From positions 1 to 16,019 of the forward strand of contig JBCCFC010000137.1 in NCBI GenBank assembly GCA_039029935.1: a stretch of DNA of 16,019 bases, written 5' to 3'. The position numbers and the translations under genes are program-made. The notes beneath the pieces are model-generated. The model was not told the origin of the DNA and did not search any database. It saw only the letters and a program-made list of their open reading frames with translations. The DNA comes from G039029935 sp039029935 (GTDB lineage Bacteria > Chloroflexota > Anaerolineae > Caldilineales > Caldilineaceae). Of the stretch, positions 1 through 6,580 are shown one piece after another. Positions within the stretch are counted from its first letter, which is position 1, and each line of letters starts with the position of its first letter.

Positions 1-2
1 CG

Positions 3-84
3 CTCCTTACCCAAATCCGCTGTAGTATGCTGTTTCAAATTAATTTCGTGGTTCCAGTATACTTGGTTTATCGGCCATATGCAA
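3..84 (-). promoter_or_regulatory. Putative promoter and ribosome-binding site for a gene off the left edge
   Basis: Reading the minus strand, a TATACT box (61 to 56) lies 17 nt downstream of TTGCAT (84 to 79), a weak -35 matching the consensus at three of six positions. About 48 nt further on is AAGGAG (8 to 3), a good Shine-Dalgarno sequence, which would place a start codon just beyond base 1. This suggests a minus-strand gene begins immediately outside the window. I see no hairpin terminator for the sigma-fusion gene that ends at 102, so read-through into this gene is also possible. The call rests on spacing and motif match only. Confidence 0.4.
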
Positions 85-101
85 GATGTTGACCAAATCT
101 C

Positions 102-2201
102 CTACAACGCTTGGTTCTCCATCTGTGGATACTGTGCAGGGAAGAGGATGGGCAGCAATGTACCCACATCCCCTATAACCTCAATATCTGTCATCTCAAC
201 AATCTCATCTGCATCTTCCGTGCCGACAACCAACTGCGCAATTGATTGACCACCACGAATGGTGTTGGTCGTTTCCACCAAATCAGGCGATATCGTGACC
301 TGTCCGTTGGCGATTTTCAATAAGACACTTTCATCTTCGGACCCCGCCTCGCTGAGTGTCACCAAAATCTTCCCCGTCCAATCAGCATAGGCCGACGACT
401 GCAACCGTGCCGTCAACTCATCAGCCAGTTTGCTAAAGAGCGACTGGAGGTTGATGACACGAACGACATAGGAGCGTTCGCCGCCGCCAAATGTGCCTGT
501 GTGGATGCGGCAGCTTGGCATCTGTCGGATACGTTTGCCGACACCGCTCTTGTAGTGGAGTCGGTCAAAGAAGAGTTCAGTGCAATTCCACTGCGCTGTC
601 AACTGCGCAAGTGCCTGTAAACAGAGCGCAGGGTCGCCCGCAACCTCATCGACCCAGAAGAGTGGGCGGTCAAAGACCACGCCAAAAAGTTGATTCGCCT
701 CCTTGTAGATATAGCAGGTGCGCTCCCCATCAACGATTTTCCACTGGCTTCCCATCTGCTGCACGCTACAGACAGCCTTTTCACTTAATGGATCGTTGTA
801 CCAGCGCGGTGCTTCGGTGAACTGGTGACGAATGCGCTCGCTGATGTCTCCCCCTTTATGGCTAGCACTGTCCAAGTCCGCTTGCAACGATGCATCCATC
901 GTAAAATAGCGGTCGGCTCCACCACTGACATAGCCTGCGGGATTCCCTTGATCATCGGTCCAATACCAGCCCATAAACATCTCTGGGTGTTTGTTGCGCA
1001 GATAGGTGGGGCGCTCGGCAGTCCCTGTCAACGTGCTGTGTGTGTCGTTATAGACCTGCGCTAAATCGTCGCGGTGGTCAGGACTGAACCGATGTAATTC
1101 CAGCGTTGCAGTTGACTCTGGTAAGTCGTGTGTGCTGACATGCCACTGCAACGCTCGCCAGCCAGAGACAAAACCCTGTCGATACCAGAAGTGCTCATCA
1201 TCAAAGGAAATGGCGAGGTCATAGCCACTCGCGTGGAGCGAGTCCAATGCGGATGATACGGTGCGCTGGATTAAGTCCTTGCGCTGGTCCATGTAGGCTG
1301 GGTGGGTCACTTCGCAGTTGAAGCCCGCTGTGCGTACCTGTGCGTTGCCGATACGCATGGCGATGTCATAGACGTGCATGGCGGTGACAACTTTTTCGGC
1401 TTTCTTAGGGTCTCCTCCATCCTGCACTGTGCCAATGCGTGAAGTGGACCAATCTACATGGCTGTGCGCCAGTCGTCCCGCTCGCCATTGAAAGGTATGT
1501 GGGTCCTCTGCCTCCATCTCAAACAATCCATAGATGGCCTCACCATGTTGTGCCTTGCTGGGTTCAATGATGTGCAGTACTTTCTCACTAAATTGCTCAT
1601 CTTTGGATGGGCGATTCTTTTGCAAATATTCTTGTGTCATACAAGTCATCCTTTGTTTTAAACGCTTTTTGGCGTCATATAATCGTTTCTTTACGGTTGT
1701 GATCGGTATATCGAGAAAGGTCGCAATCTCTTTTTGCGAATACTCAGAGATATAATAGAGTGTCACAACGCGTCGTTGTTTTTCTGGCAATGCGTGGATT
1801 GCCTCCTGTACCAGCCGTTGTGTCTCGTCTATCTCGACCAATTCGGCCAGTGATGGTTGATCTGCCGCCAGCGATTCGGTGTTGTTGATATCCACATCCG
1901 TTACTAGCACCCGTTTGCGCCGTGTCAAGCGGTCACAGTGTTTATAGACCACCTTGCGAAACCAGCTTGGAAAGGCGACTGGCTCCCGTAGCTGTCCCAG
2001 TGTCTGATGCACCTGCACAAACGCTTCCTGCGCGGCATCCTCGGCAAGCTGAAAATCGCCGACCACTGAATAGGCATAACCCACCGCCATGTCCTGAAAG
2101 CGATGAACAATGGTCTCAAAGGCTTGCGTATCGCCCAACGTTGCCTGTTGAATAACTGATTCTAACTCTTGCATTTCTCGATTATGGCTGATCCTATTCA
2201 T
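102..2201 (-). CDS. ECF-type sigma-70 factor fused to an Eis-like GNAT acetyltransferase with C-terminal SCP2-like domain
   Basis: Single uninterrupted frame of about 699 residues. Residues about 22-97 form sigma-70 region 2 (AEDAAQEAF, then FPSWFRKVVYKHCDRLTRR). Residues about 130-185 form region 4 (LPEKQRRVV, YSQKEIATFLDIPITTVKKR, the helix-turn-helix for the -35 element). After a short linker the chain continues as an Eis-type protein: two GNAT-like halves (about 207-355 and 355-525) and an SCP2-like C-terminal domain (about 580-690). In the first GNAT half the usual R/QxxGxG acetyl-CoA loop is not clear; at the expected place I read HPAYMDQRKDL, so catalysis is uncertain. The frame is open back to a TTG at 2336, but that extension reads through two palindromes. 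I prefer ATG at 2201; ATG at 2174 is the alternative. Neither has a strong Shine-Dalgarno sequence. Likely role: transcription initiation coupled to a small-molecule or protein acetylation module. The fusion is seen directly; the coupling is inferred. Confidence 0.82.
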   Translation of the reverse strand: MNRISHNREMQELESVIQQATLGDTQAFETIVHRFQDMAVGYAYSVVGDFQLAEDAAQEAFVQVHQTLGQLREPVAFPSWFRKVVYKHCDRLTRRKRVLVTDVDINNTESLAADQPSLAELVEIDETQRLVQEAIHALPEKQRRVVTLYYISEYSQKEIATFLDIPITTVKKRLYDAKKRLKQRMTCMTQEYLQKNRPSKDEQFSEKVLHIIEPSKAQHGEAIYGLFEMEAEDPHTFQWRAGRLAHSHVDWSTSRIGTVQDGGDPKKAEKVVTAMHVYDIAMRIGNAQVRTAGFNCEVTHPAYMDQRKDLIQRTVSSALDSLHASGYDLAISFDDEHFWYRQGFVSGWRALQWHVSTHDLPESTATLELHRFSPDHRDDLAQVYNDTHSTLTGTAERPTYLRNKHPEMFMGWYWTDDQGNPAGYVSGGADRYFTMDASLQADLDSASHKGGDISERIRHQFTEAPRWYNDPLSEKAVCSVQQMGSQWKIVDGERTCYIYKEANQLFGVVFDRPLFWVDEVAGDPALCLQALAQLTAQWNCTELFFDRLHYKSGVGKRIRQMPSCRIHTGTFGGGERSYVVRVINLQSLFSKLADELTARLQSSAYADWTGKILVTLSEAGSEDESVLLKIANGQVTISPDLVETTNTIRGGQSIAQLVVGTEDADEIVEMTDIEVIGDVGTLLPILFPAQYPQMENQAL

Positions 2202-2209
2202 TTCGTAAA

Positions 2210-2226
2210 GCAGGTTGCCAACCTGC
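2210..2226. repeat. Short palindrome GCAGGTT-GCC-AACCTGC
   Basis: Perfect 7-bp inverted repeat with a 3-nt loop, 9 bp upstream of the preferred start of the sigma-fusion gene. On the minus-strand mRNA it would fold just ahead of the start codon. Palindromes of this GCAGGTT/AACCTGC type recur between genes in several bacterial groups, so it could be a dispersed repeat rather than a dedicated control element. Confidence 0.6.
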
Positions 2227-2234
2227 CCGTGTGC

Positions 2235-2281
2235 CACAGATGAGGAATGGTAATTAAATAACTTACCATTCCTCATCTGTG
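2235..2281. repeat. Long inverted repeat in the leader of the sigma-fusion gene
   Basis: Perfect 19-bp arms (2235-2253 and 2263-2281, core GATGAGGAATGG) around a 9-nt AT-rich loop. It lies 34 bp upstream of the preferred start of the minus-strand sigma fusion, in the region shared with the divergent membrane-protein gene. With no T-run after either arm it does not look like a standard intrinsic terminator. It could be a mobile palindromic repeat, an attenuator-like leader hairpin, or a double-strand processing site. Confidence 0.85.
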
Positions 2282-2403
2282 AGGCTGAAATTTTTCTTGT
2301 TGAAGGCCCTCTATGGATAAAGACCCACCCTACCAAAAAAAGGATACAAACTTTTTTGGGAAAGTTAATGTTTTTTTTTCAAGGGTGTCCCTTTATTGAT
2401 TTA

Positions 2404-2412
2404 TGGTATAAT
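2404..2412 (+). promoter_or_regulatory. Extended -10 promoter for the membrane-protein/PhyH operon
   Basis: TGG followed by a perfect TATAAT (2407-2412). No recognisable -35 lies 16-18 bp upstream. The expected start near 2419 gives a leader of about 80 nt before the TTG start at 2499. Confidence 0.6.
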
Positions 2413-2498
2413 ACAAGTACTATCATACGAATTCCTTCCCATCCTTACCGGAACTTCCTGTTAATTTTTATGTCGAATTTTGGAGGAGATCGTTACCG

Positions 2499-3071
2499 TT
2501 GAATAGACTTGATTTAGCCATCAAAACACAGGCAACCCTACGCAATGTACTCATCGCGATGGGGGTCTTTATCCTATTCAGTGTCATCATTTTTAACACA
2601 GGGTTTATCCCCACCCTCAGCCAAATTGCTCCTGATGTGAGCCTATTGGACAACACTTTTGGCTACTCCACCGATGATGTTCGGGAGGTCTTGGTTGCCT
2701 ATGGTGAGGAAGGGCGTAGACTCTATCAGCGTTATCTGCTCATCTTTGATTTTGTCTATGCAGTCGTTTTTGCTGTGAGTAATAGCCTTTTTCTGGCCTA
2801 CCTCTTGACACGCCTATTCCCTGCTGTGTCCTACCTGCGGTTACTCTATCTGCTGCCATTTGGTGGACTCATCCTCGATTTTCTCGAAAATATTGGTATT
2901 CTCACCTTGCTGACAAGCTATCCATCCACGATGGCAGGGCTTGTGCCTATCGTCAGCACCGTAACGATGGTCAAGCTCATCCTCGTTAATCTGGTATCTG
3001 TCATCATGCTCATTGCCTTGGTGGGTGTGTTGATACAGGCAATTTATCAACGCTTTCGGAAAACGTCATAG
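2499..3071 (+). CDS. Uncharacterised four-helix integral membrane protein
   Basis: 190 residues with hydrophobic stretches at about 17-39, 80-103, 112-140 and 150-183, so probably four transmembrane helices. A soluble loop at 40-79 carries the charged run GEEGRRLYQRY. The conserved-looking piece LLPFGGLILDFLENIGIL in the third helix recalls an uncharacterised four-helix family with an LLP...DxxEN signature; I know no function for it. The start is TTG, chosen because GGAGGA at 2482-2487 sits 11 nt upstream; the only nearby upstream ATG (2469) reaches a stop within eleven codons. The stop is 36 bp before the PhyH gene and no terminator intervenes, so the two are probably co-transcribed from the extended -10 at 2404-2412. 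The protein is likely in the cytoplasmic membrane. Confidence 0.8.
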   Translation: MNRLDLAIKTQATLRNVLIAMGVFILFSVIIFNTGFIPTLSQIAPDVSLLDNTFGYSTDDVREVLVAYGEEGRRLYQRYLLIFDFVYAVVFAVSNSLFLAYLLTRLFPAVSYLRLLYLLPFGGLILDFLENIGILTLLTSYPSTMAGLVPIVSTVTMVKLILVNLVSVIMLIALVGVLIQAIYQRFRKTS

Positions 3072-3107
3072 AATTTTTTCGTCTGTAAAAACAAAAGGAG
3101 AACTACC

Positions 3108-4085
3108 ATGTCTATAACCAATACCGAACTGTACTTAAGCGACGAACAAGTTGCTTTTTTCAAGGATAATGGTTACTTGTTGATTCCCAAATTGATGGAT
3201 GACGAGTTATGCGCACAGGCGCGGGACCGTTTATGGTCTATGCTACCGCAAGAGGTGGATATGCGTCGGGATGACCCTGCCAGCCATGTGGGTCCCTTTG
3301 CAGAGAAGGATCGACGGCTGGATGGTCTGCACTACCGCAACGGCTATCGCTGGCAGGTGCGCGAGATCAGCACCGAGCCATTGATGCTCAACCTCGTCTA
3401 TTCGGAGCGGCTCTGCGCCATTGCTGAACAACTGTTGGGTGAAGGCACACTAAAGCGACCTGTTGTCAATGGTATCCCAATGGGAACACGGGGCTTTGCT
3501 TGGCCTGATGGTCCTGTGGACCCAGCACTTGATGTCCAAGGGGTTCGCGGCATTTACTGTACATTGCCCTATGGTGACCAGCCGCGAAAACATGACCACC
3601 CGCACACCGATGGACATCCTTTCCACTTTGGCATGGTCGGGCTGATCGACGACGTACCACCCGATGGCGGTGCATTCAAAATCTGGCCAAAATCGCACAA
3701 ACGACTTTACCCAACCTTCTGGATGCAGTATGACCAAGCGCGCATCCCCTACTATGACCATTTGCCAAGCTACAAGGGCATCCTCAACCCACCTGAGTAT
3801 CATGCCGAATTGGAGCGTCTCGACAAAGACACGCCACCCGTTGACTGTTGGGGCAGTGCGGGCGATGTCGTTCTCTGGCATCATCGCACGGCGCACATGG
3901 CGGGGCATAACTATTCCAGTGTGATTCGGCAGGCGATTTTGGGTGATTTCTCGAAGACAGATTTGGACCAGACACGTAAAGATCCACCACAGGCGAATAT
4001 GTGGCGTGATTGGTCAGAGACAATGCGGGCGTCAGATGGCGTATATTCGGATGCATTTGCACAGGCACAGCGATTGACGGTGTGA
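3108..4085 (+). CDS. PhyH-type Fe(II)/2-oxoglutarate dioxygenase (phytanoyl-CoA dioxygenase family)
   Basis: 325 residues, within the normal size range of the PhyH family. These cytosolic enzymes couple 2-oxoglutarate decarboxylation to hydroxylation of a substrate. The facial triad is visible: H166-T-D168 in the PHTDGHPFH segment, and the distal histidine H263 in HHRTAHMAGHNYS; R274 (SSVIRQAI) is placed to bind 2-oxoglutarate. The N-terminus (DEQVAFFKDNGYLLIPKL) is the typical family opening. AAAGGAG at 3094-3100 supports the ATG at 3108. It is the second gene of an operon with the membrane protein and is followed by a long hairpin before a convergent gene. Substrate cannot be read from sequence: the family covers phytanoyl-CoA, ectoine and many secondary metabolites. 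A second, divergent PhyH gene lies at 9844. Confidence 0.9.
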   Translation: MSITNTELYLSDEQVAFFKDNGYLLIPKLMDDELCAQARDRLWSMLPQEVDMRRDDPASHVGPFAEKDRRLDGLHYRNGYRWQVREISTEPLMLNLVYSERLCAIAEQLLGEGTLKRPVVNGIPMGTRGFAWPDGPVDPALDVQGVRGIYCTLPYGDQPRKHDHPHTDGHPFHFGMVGLIDDVPPDGGAFKIWPKSHKRLYPTFWMQYDQARIPYYDHLPSYKGILNPPEYHAELERLDKDTPPVDCWGSAGDVVLWHHRTAHMAGHNYSSVIRQAILGDFSKTDLDQTRKDPPQANMWRDWSETMRASDGVYSDAFAQAQRLTV

Positions 4086-4110
4086 GGAGTGGTTCAGTGG
4101 GTCAGCACTT

Positions 4111-4163
4111 CAGCATTTCAGCCAGTCAGCGAAGTGCTGAAGTGCTGACTGGCTGAAATGCTG
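4111..4163. terminator. Long hairpin between convergent PhyH and decarboxylase genes
   Basis: Perfect 20-bp arms (4111-4130 and 4144-4163, CAGCATTTCAGCCAGTCAGC and its complement) with a 13-nt loop. AGCACTTC (4104-4111) and GAAGTGCT (4131-4138) give an alternative overlapping stem. It begins 26 bp after the PhyH stop and ends 6 bp before the decarboxylase stop, so it could serve both transcripts. Neither side has a proper T-run, so factor-independent termination is not assured; it may instead cap or stabilise 3' ends. Confidence 0.65.
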
Positions 4164-4168
4164 TCCCG

Positions 4169-5692
4169 CTAAAATAGTGTTCGTATTCGTGTCAATAACT
4201 GTTCGATATCATCAATCGTTGTCAGCGGATTCATGAGTGTAAATTTAAGATAGGACCGCCCCTCAACCTTGGTGAATCCGATCACGGCTTCACCTGTTTG
4301 TAAGAGCGTCAGACGAATGCGGTCGTTGAGTGTATCCACTCTCTGGTCAAAATCATCTAGGCTGACTTCGTCAAGCATCTGATTGATGAACGCTGCTGGG
4401 CGATAACGAAAGACAACGCTGTTGAGAGACGGTTGTCCTGCCAATTGGAAATCGTCGGCTTCATCAATAAGTTGCGCTGTCTGCTGTGCCAATATCAGCG
4501 TTGTATCCACAATCTGCCCGATCACCTCTGTTCCATAGGCTTGCAATGTCATATAAATTTTGAGTGCATCAAAGCGACGTGTCGTTTGCACGGATTTGGC
4601 GACCAAATCGGGTAGTCCATTTTCCGCATTCGATTCTGGATTGAGATAATCTGCATTGAGCTTCATCAGGTCAAAATGCACAGGGTGTTTGAGTAGAAAG
4701 AGACCACTGCTAATCGACTGATAAAAGAGTTTGTGACAATCAATCGTCAGCGAGTCTGCACACTCAATGCCTGCCAGTCGATGGCGATGCTTACTAAACA
4801 TCAACGCACTGCCAAACGCCGCATCCACATGAAACCACAGCCCCAATGCCTTGGCACAGTCCGCCAATTCACCCAACGGTGAAATTGTGCCAAAGTCGGT
4901 GGTGCCGGCCGTTGAAACCAAGGCAATCGGAATCAATCCTTCAGCCGTTAAACGCTCACAGCATTGCACCACTGCATCTGGTTGTAAACGATGTTGTTCA
5001 TCCAGTGGGACACAGACAACGGCTTGATCCCCCAACCCCAATAGACGTGCCGCCTGGCGAATGCTAAAGTGACACTCCTCTGTATAGAGGATGCGAAATT
5101 TATGCCCTTCAGGGGGCAACCCTTGTGCCGAAATCGACCAGCCAAAGTGATGCCTGGCCGCATGATTTCGCGCCAAGAGCATCCCCATAAAATTGGACTG
5201 TGTGCCACCGCTGGTGAAGACACCATCCGCTGCCTCGCCAAACCCATATTGCTGGCAAAACCACTGGACAACCTGCTCCTCAATCAAGGTAGCGGCTGCG
5301 CTTTGGTCCCATGAATCCATTGACTGGTTGGTTGTGCCAATGATCAGTTCTGCGGCAGCGGATGCAATGAGTGGGGGGCAATGCAAATGCGCCATGCAAT
5401 AGGGGTGGTTGACATTGATCAAGTGCGGCACAACGTGGGTTCCAACCTGCGCAATAGTGGTATCCAACCCGGTAGGGACACGCGCAAACGAGTCTGGCTC
5501 AATCTGTAGATTCTCCCGTAACTCAGGAATCGATTTCCCCGAATAGGGGTGAGACAGCACCGCAAAATGGTCCGTTAACACCTTTTCAGCGGCGCGAATG
5601 GCCTTCCGGTAACATGCTTGGCTGATCGGGGAGCTTGTAAGAAAATACTGCTCAAATTCGCTACAGCTGTTTGCTTCAGTAGATTTATTCAA
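4169..5692 (-). CDS. Group II PLP-dependent amino acid decarboxylase (diaminobutyrate decarboxylase-like)
   Basis: 507 residues, typical length for this family. Fold-type I landmarks are present: TSGGTQSN (160-167, phosphate-binding), H208 (the ring-stacking position in EECHFSIRQAARLLGLG), HVDAAFG with D290, and the Schiff-base lysine K321 in DCHKLFYQ. The DxHKLFxQ wording resembles L-2,4-diaminobutyrate decarboxylases more than aromatic or glutamate decarboxylases, but the substrate is not certain. The product would be a diamine or monoamine plus CO2, in the cytosol. The start is TTG at 5692; AAAGGTG a few bases upstream fits as a ribosome-binding site and I see no in-frame upstream ATG. An extended -10 (TGATATAAT) lies about 45 bp upstream. 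It is divergent from the GNAT gene with overlapping promoter space and convergent with PhyH. Diaminobutyrate metabolism would make sense for diamine or siderophore synthesis, but no partner gene is present to confirm it. Confidence 0.85.
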   Translation of the reverse strand: MNKSTEANSCSEFEQYFLTSSPISQACYRKAIRAAEKVLTDHFAVLSHPYSGKSIPELRENLQIEPDSFARVPTGLDTTIAQVGTHVVPHLINVNHPYCMAHLHCPPLIASAAAELIIGTTNQSMDSWDQSAAATLIEEQVVQWFCQQYGFGEAADGVFTSGGTQSNFMGMLLARNHAARHHFGWSISAQGLPPEGHKFRILYTEECHFSIRQAARLLGLGDQAVVCVPLDEQHRLQPDAVVQCCERLTAEGLIPIALVSTAGTTDFGTISPLGELADCAKALGLWFHVDAAFGSALMFSKHRHRLAGIECADSLTIDCHKLFYQSISSGLFLLKHPVHFDLMKLNADYLNPESNAENGLPDLVAKSVQTTRRFDALKIYMTLQAYGTEVIGQIVDTTLILAQQTAQLIDEADDFQLAGQPSLNSVVFRYRPAAFINQMLDEVSLDDFDQRVDTLNDRIRLTLLQTGEAVIGFTKVEGRSYLKFTLMNPLTTIDDIEQLLTRIRTLF

Positions 5693-5736
5693 TGAGACAC
5701 CTTTTTGTTTAGCTACCTTTCACGCAACAAAAGAAA

Positions 5737-5745
5737 ATTATATCA
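5737..5745 (-). promoter_or_regulatory. Extended -10 promoter of the decarboxylase gene
   Basis: On the minus strand, TGA followed by a perfect TATAAT (5742 to 5737). The predicted start near 5730 gives a leader of about 38 nt carrying the AAAGGTG ribosome-binding site. No clear -35. A second minus-strand TATAAT occurs at 5797 to 5792 inside the dyad and could be an alternative. Confidence 0.55.
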
Positions 5746-5762
5746 TAACAATGAGAAACGCA

Positions 5763-5771
5763 TGTTATAAT
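5763..5771 (+). promoter_or_regulatory. Extended -10 promoter of the GNAT gene
   Basis: TGT followed by a perfect TATAAT (5766-5771), without a recognisable -35. Its upstream contact zone (5743-5765) is the same 23 bp needed by the divergent decarboxylase promoter, so the two polymerases would probably exclude each other. Predicted start near 5778. Confidence 0.55.
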
Positions 5772-5797
5772 GATGGAACAATCGATTGATCATTATA
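5766..5797. promoter_or_regulatory. Operator-like dyad over the GNAT promoter
   Basis: Perfect inverted repeat TATAATGAT (5766-5774) and ATCATTATA (5789-5797) with a 14-bp centre that contains the 10-bp palindrome CAATCGATTG (5779-5788). The left arm is the -10 box itself and the centre covers the predicted start site, so a bound dimer would block GNAT transcription. The regulator is unknown and none is encoded next door. Confidence 0.45.
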
Positions 5798-5854
5798 CAA
5801 CCGAATGCACCTTACTGAGATATGCATTGGGTATCGTTATGGGAGGAACGCACG

Positions 5855-6469
5855 ATGAGCGACATTACATACACCATTTTAACACCAGACCTCTGTCAAC
5901 CTGTCTTTGAGTTGATTGAAACCTGTTTCCCGACCATGCCGCCAGAGGAGCAGCATGATATCGAGGAGCTTGAAGAAGCCGCTGAGATTTTTCCAGAGGG
6001 CACAATTGTTGTGCTTGATGGTGATAGGGTTGTTGGGATGGGGATGGGCTTTTTTCTCAATGTAGATTTTGATAATCTCCCATCGAAAGAGACAGACCTG
6101 CTCTATACCCTAGATGAAAGCAACCATGATCCGGATGCAGACTATTATTATGGCAGCGATTTGGCTGTTCATCCCGATTATCGCGGACGGGGTATTGCAC
6201 GGCAAATTTATAATCGACGCAAAGCGGTTGCAATCAAGCACAACAAAAAAGGCTTTGCGGCCGCGGCGGTGATCCCCGGCTATGCGGACTACAAACATGC
6301 AATGGATATCCATACCTACATGGATAAGGTGATTGCTGGAGAGTTGTTTGATCCAACCGTGTCCGTCCAGATGCGTAACGGTTTTCGTGTCGTGAAGTTG
6401 GTGCATGATTTCTTTAAATTTCCGCTATCAGATGATTGGTGCGCCATGACTTTGTGGGAACATGGATAA
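5855..6469 (+). CDS. GNAT-family N-acetyltransferase related to the acetyltransferase half of YhcX-type proteins
   Basis: 204 residues from the ATG at 5855, chosen because GGAGG at 5842-5846 is 8 nt upstream; the frame is open to an ATG at 5822 that has no such site. Motif A is intact: GSDLAVHPDYRGRGIARQIY (about 101-119), with the R110-G-R-G113 acetyl-CoA pyrophosphate loop. The C-terminal third (PGYADYKHAM, GELFDPTVSVQMRNGFRV, about 141-179) matches what I remember of GNAT domains fused to carbon-nitrogen hydrolases (Bacillus YhcX type); here there is no hydrolase domain, so it is the free-standing form. An acceptor amine is expected but not identifiable. It is 111 bp upstream of the acyl-CoA ligase, which has its own promoter, and divergent from an amine-producing decarboxylase. 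Confidence 0.85.
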   Translation: MSDITYTILTPDLCQPVFELIETCFPTMPPEEQHDIEELEEAAEIFPEGTIVVLDGDRVVGMGMGFFLNVDFDNLPSKETDLLYTLDESNHDPDADYYYGSDLAVHPDYRGRGIARQIYNRRKAVAIKHNKKGFAAAAVIPGYADYKHAMDIHTYMDKVIAGELFDPTVSVQMRNGFRVVKLVHDFFKFPLSDDWCAMTLWEHG

Positions 6470-6498
6470 TCTCCGAACCATAAAAAAACGCGCTTTCA

Positions 6499-6507
6499 TG
6501 TTATACT
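6499..6507 (+). promoter_or_regulatory. Extended -10 promoter of the acyl-CoA ligase gene
   Basis: TGT followed by TATACT (6502-6507). The eight bases CATGTTAT/A are shared with the GNAT promoter 736 bp upstream (CATGTTATA in both). No -35 is evident. The predicted start near 6514 gives a leader of about 67 nt. I see no hairpin separating it from the GNAT gene, so read-through from upstream is possible. Confidence 0.5.
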
Positions 6508-6580
6508 GTGCAACACAATTATTTTGGCAATCGTTTGAGCAGAACAGCATCAATACCAACTACTTGAAAAGGAGAATAAT

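Noticed and set aside
2202..2336. N-terminal extension of the sigma fusion starting at TTG 2336
   Set aside because: The extra 45 codons read through two palindromes, match no sigma-factor sequence and have no ribosome-binding site.
5822..5854. Upstream ATG at 5822 as the GNAT start
   Set aside because: No Shine-Dalgarno sequence precedes it, whereas GGAGG precedes the ATG at 5855 at good spacing.
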